64,000 nt of DNA from Desulfovibrio sp. X2 (GTDB lineage Bacteria > Desulfobacterota > Desulfovibrionia > Desulfovibrionales > Desulfovibrionaceae): positions 1 to 64,000 of the forward strand of contig NZ_ATHV01000055.1 in assembly GCF_000422205.1 (NCBI RefSeq), read 5' to 3'. The notes under the pieces are model-generated. The model was not told where the DNA came from and ran no database searches. It was given only the letters and a program-made list of their open reading frames with translations. This document shows, in pieces, positions 61,769 to 64,000 of the stretch; the first letter of the stretch is position 1, and each line of letters begins with the position of its first letter. The position numbers and the translations under genes were made by a program.

Positions 61769-64000
61769 ATGCTGCTCGACGAGGACAAAAGCAAGGACCT
61801 GTTCGCCGCCGCGGGGATTCCCGTGCCCCACGGCATGGTCGTCCGCGCGGGAGACGAATCGCGACCCGAGCCGTTCTTCCCGCCCCCCTGGATCGTCAAG
61901 GCCCTGGTCCTCTCGGGCGGGCGAGGCAAGGCGGGTGGCGTCCTCCGGGCAGAGAACAAGCAGGCGCTGGACAAGGCGCTCGACGCGGTCTTCGCCCTGA
62001 AGATCGGCGGCGAGCCCGTGCGCCTGGCGCGCGTCGAGCCCGCCGTGGAGCACGAGCGCGAACTCTATCTTTCCCTGTCCGTGTCGCGCGACCGGGCGGG
62101 CATGGTGCTCGCGGCGAGCGGCTCCGGCGGCATGGATGTCGAGAGCGGGGCGAACGGCTCGGTGCGCATCGAGACCGTGGACCTGCCCGACGGCCCGACC
62201 CCGTATCAGGTGCGCTCCGCCTTCTTCGCCCTCGATCTGCCGCACGCGGCCTGGACGCCTTTCAACGAGCTCGTGGCCGCGCTCTGGAAGGCGGTGCGCG
62301 GGAACAACCTGCTCCTCGCCGAGATCAACCCCCTGGTCTATCTCCAGGACGAGCACGAGGAGCCTGCCGAAGAGGACGAAAAGGACGAGGATTCCGACGA
62401 CTCCGCGAATGACTCTGCGAATGACTCAGCGGACGAATCCGGGAACGAGTCCTCCGGAAACGGAGACACGGGCGAGGCCGGCGCCGAGTCGGCGGACGAA
62501 TCCTCGAACGGCAAGGCGGCCGCGTCGCGCAAGGCCGAGGAGAAGCGAAAGGAAGAGTGCAAGGGCCGCTTCCTGGCCCTGGACGCCAAGTGCGAGATAG
62601 ATTCCAGCGCCATGTGCGGCCGCAAGGACCTGGAGGCCTACTTCGAGCCCTCCCACCTGAAGGAAGAGGAACGCATCTCGCGCGATGCGGGCTTCGCCTA
62701 CGTCAGCCTCACCGGCTCGGTGGGGCTTCTGGCCAACGGCGCCGGGCTGGCCATGGCCACCATGGACAGCCTGAACCTGGCCGGGCTGCCCGCGGCCAAC
62801 TTCCTGGACCTCGGCGGCGCGGCGGACGAGCGGCGCATGGGCCGGGCCCTGGAGCTGCTCTTCGGCGACCTGCGCGTCGAGGCGGTGTTCATCAATCTTT
62901 ACGGCGGCATCCTCTCCTGCGGCGACGTGGCCAAGGCGCTCGCCGCCGTGCTCGGCGGGCGGCCGCCGCAAAAGCCCCTGGTCGTGCGCATGGCGGGCAA
63001 CGGCGCCTCGGTGGGGCTCGGCGTGCTCGGCTCCCTGGCGCAGCCGGACATCCACGTGGTCGGCGACATGGCCGAGGCCCTGTCCGTGCTGCGCACGCTG
63101 ACCGACCAGAAGGAGCCCGCGCGCATCGTCATGCCCGAGGACGACTGGGCGCCCGCGCCGCCCGCCTCGTCCCACGACGCGGCGGACATCGGCGCGTTCC
63201 CCCTGTGCAGGGAGTCGGCCGTGCTCGTGCAGGGCGCGACCGGCCGCGTGGCCGGAAAGCATATCGAGCTCATGCGCGCCTACGGCACCAACGTGGTGGC
63301 CGGAGTGACGCCTTTCAAGGGCGGTGCGGAGGTGAACGGCCTGCCCGTCTACGACTGCGTGGCGGACGCCTGCCGCGAGCACCGCATCGACGCGTCCATC
63401 ATTTTCGTACCCGGTCCGTTTGCCGCGGACGCGGCGCTCGAGGCCGCGCGGGCGGGCATCCCCTGGGTGGTCTGCATCACCGAGGGCGTGCCGCAGCAGG
63501 ACATGCTGGCCGTGCTGCCCAAGCTCGGCTGCCTGGGCACCCGGCTCGTGGGGCCGAACACGCCGGGCGTCATCGTGCCCCGGCAGTGCAAGATCGGGAT
63601 CATGCCCGCCGAGCCCTTCACGCCCGGCCCCGTGGCCGTGTTCTCGCGCAGCGGCACCCTGACCTACGAGGCCGCCTCGCGCCTTTCGGGCGAGGGCATG
63701 GGCCAGAGCTTCTGCCTGGGCATCGGCGGCGATCCCTTCACCGGGCTCGATTTCGTGGACTGCCTGCAGATGGCGGCCGCCGACCCGGAGACCCGGGCCG
63801 TGCTGCTCATCGGCGAGATCGGCGGGCGGGCCGAGGAGGACGCGGCGGCCTGGCTGCGCGAGCATCCCATCGGCAAGCCCGTGGCCGCCTTCGTGGCCGG
63901 GGTCACGGCCCCGCCCGGCAAGCGGCTGGGCCATGCCGGGGCCATTCTCGAGGAGCATTCCGGTGGCGCGGGGGCCAAGCTCGCCGCGCTGCGCGAGGCA
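61769..64000 (+). CDS. fused succinyl-CoA synthetase (beta-alpha), incomplete at window end
   Basis: The open frame runs off the window after 744 codons. The first half is a SucC-like ATP-grasp/beta subunit (DLFAAAGIPVPHGMVV; KALVLSGGRGKAGGV; AEINPLVYL; LALDAK; NLYGGI). The second half is a SucD-like alpha subunit (VLVQGATGRVAGKH, VGPNTPGVI, LIGEIGGRAEE, and the phospho-histidine in LGHAGAILEEHSGG). It would make or use ATP from a CoA thioester. Between INPLVYL (about residue 192) and LALDAK (about 269) there is an acidic insertion of about 70 residues. ATG 61769 has no strong ribosome binding site. Confidence 0.88.
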   Translation, partial: MLLDEDKSKDLFAAAGIPVPHGMVVRAGDESRPEPFFPPPWIVKALVLSGGRGKAGGVLRAENKQALDKALDAVFALKIGGEPVRLARVEPAVEHERELYLSLSVSRDRAGMVLAASGSGGMDVESGANGSVRIETVDLPDGPTPYQVRSAFFALDLPHAAWTPFNELVAALWKAVRGNNLLLAEINPLVYLQDEHEEPAEEDEKDEDSDDSANDSANDSADESGNESSGNGDTGEAGAESADESSNGKAAASRKAEEKRKEECKGRFLALDAKCEIDSSAMCGRKDLEAYFEPSHLKEEERISRDAGFAYVSLTGSVGLLANGAGLAMATMDSLNLAGLPAANFLDLGGAADERRMGRALELLFGDLRVEAVFINLYGGILSCGDVAKALAAVLGGRPPQKPLVVRMAGNGASVGLGVLGSLAQPDIHVVGDMAEALSVLRTLTDQKEPARIVMPEDDWAPAPPASSHDAADIGAFPLCRESAVLVQGATGRVAGKHIELMRAYGTNVVAGVTPFKGGAEVNGLPVYDCVADACREHRIDASIIFVPGPFAADAALEAARAGIPWVVCITEGVPQQDMLAVLPKLGCLGTRLVGPNTPGVIVPRQCKIGIMPAEPFTPGPVAVFSRSGTLTYEAASRLSGEGMGQSFCLGIGGDPFTGLDFVDCLQMAAADPETRAVLLIGEIGGRAEEDAAAWLREHPIGKPVAAFVAGVTAPPGKRLGHAGAILEEHSGGAGAKLAALREA
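62399..62434 (+). repeat. 12-bp coding repeat in acidic insertion
   Basis: Units GACTCCGCGAAT, GACTCTGCGAAT and GACTCAGCGGAC are in frame and encode Asp-Ser-Ala-Asn-type repeats inside the succinyl-CoA synthetase insertion. Confidence 0.8.

Overview
This is a GC-rich (roughly two-thirds G+C), gene-dense bacterial chromosome segment with no rRNA, tRNA, CRISPR array, prophage or insertion sequence that I can see. The mix of proteins suggests a sulfate-reducing deltaproteobacterium of the Desulfovibrio type: a long FAD/iron-sulfur 2-hydroxyacid dehydrogenase fusion, an eight-heme cytochrome c, a ferredoxin-nitroreductase fusion, an amtB-glnK-glnD cluster, a PEP-CTERM protein and many second-messenger and HDOD proteins. 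That assignment is inference from protein families; no taxonomic marker gene is present.

Layout. 1-5.3 kb: glycosyltransferase, 3-hydroxyisobutyrate-dehydrogenase-like enzyme, LysE exporter divergent from a MocR/PdxR-type regulator, and a secreted VWA-like PEP-CTERM protein. 6.0-10.0 kb: a glycine betaine/proline-type ABC transporter (ATPase, permease, two duplicated binding proteins). 10.6-15.8 kb: mltG-ruvX pair and the 1194-residue FAD/Fe-S oxidoreductase. 16-28.9 kb: OpgG/OpgD-like glucan protein, HD-GYP protein, nucleotidyltransferase, TrmO, amidohydrolase, thioesterase, CI/S24 regulator, azoreductase, EAL-HDOD protein and a small EF-hand operon. 29-41 kb: two membrane coiled-coil proteins, YchJ, RecQ, MATE-ArfB, RlmM-like and HDOD proteins, and a nitroreductase operon. 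41-53.1 kb: TPR and MshEN-like proteins, a large NAD-glutamate dehydrogenase followed by an HPPD-like protein, a cupin and a membrane protein, an aminotransferase, cyclophilin, UspA, and amtB-glnK. 53.1-64 kb: glnD, HAO-like octaheme cytochrome divergent from a putative diadenylate-cyclase-like protein, a muramidase-like protein, a Ysc84 lipoprotein, an FKBP, and a fused succinyl-CoA synthetase running off the window end.

How the genes fit together. Nitrogen status is handled by ammonium transport, PII and its uridylyltransferase in one tight operon. Osmoprotectant uptake has its own promoter with a candidate operator inside it. Several signalling proteins (HD-GYP, degenerate EAL-HDOD, HDOD, DAC-like) cluster in the same 40 kb without being co-transcribed. 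Several promoters can be read directly: a four-repeat operator and an apparently leaderless start for the MocR gene, a palindrome over the start of the dehydrogenase gene, and a sigma-54-type element in front of the PEP-CTERM gene. The most unusual coding features are the DAC-like protein, the HAO-like cytochrome, the HPPD-like protein beside an amino-acid dehydrogenase, and an acidic low-complexity insertion of about 70 residues inside the succinyl-CoA synthetase beta half.
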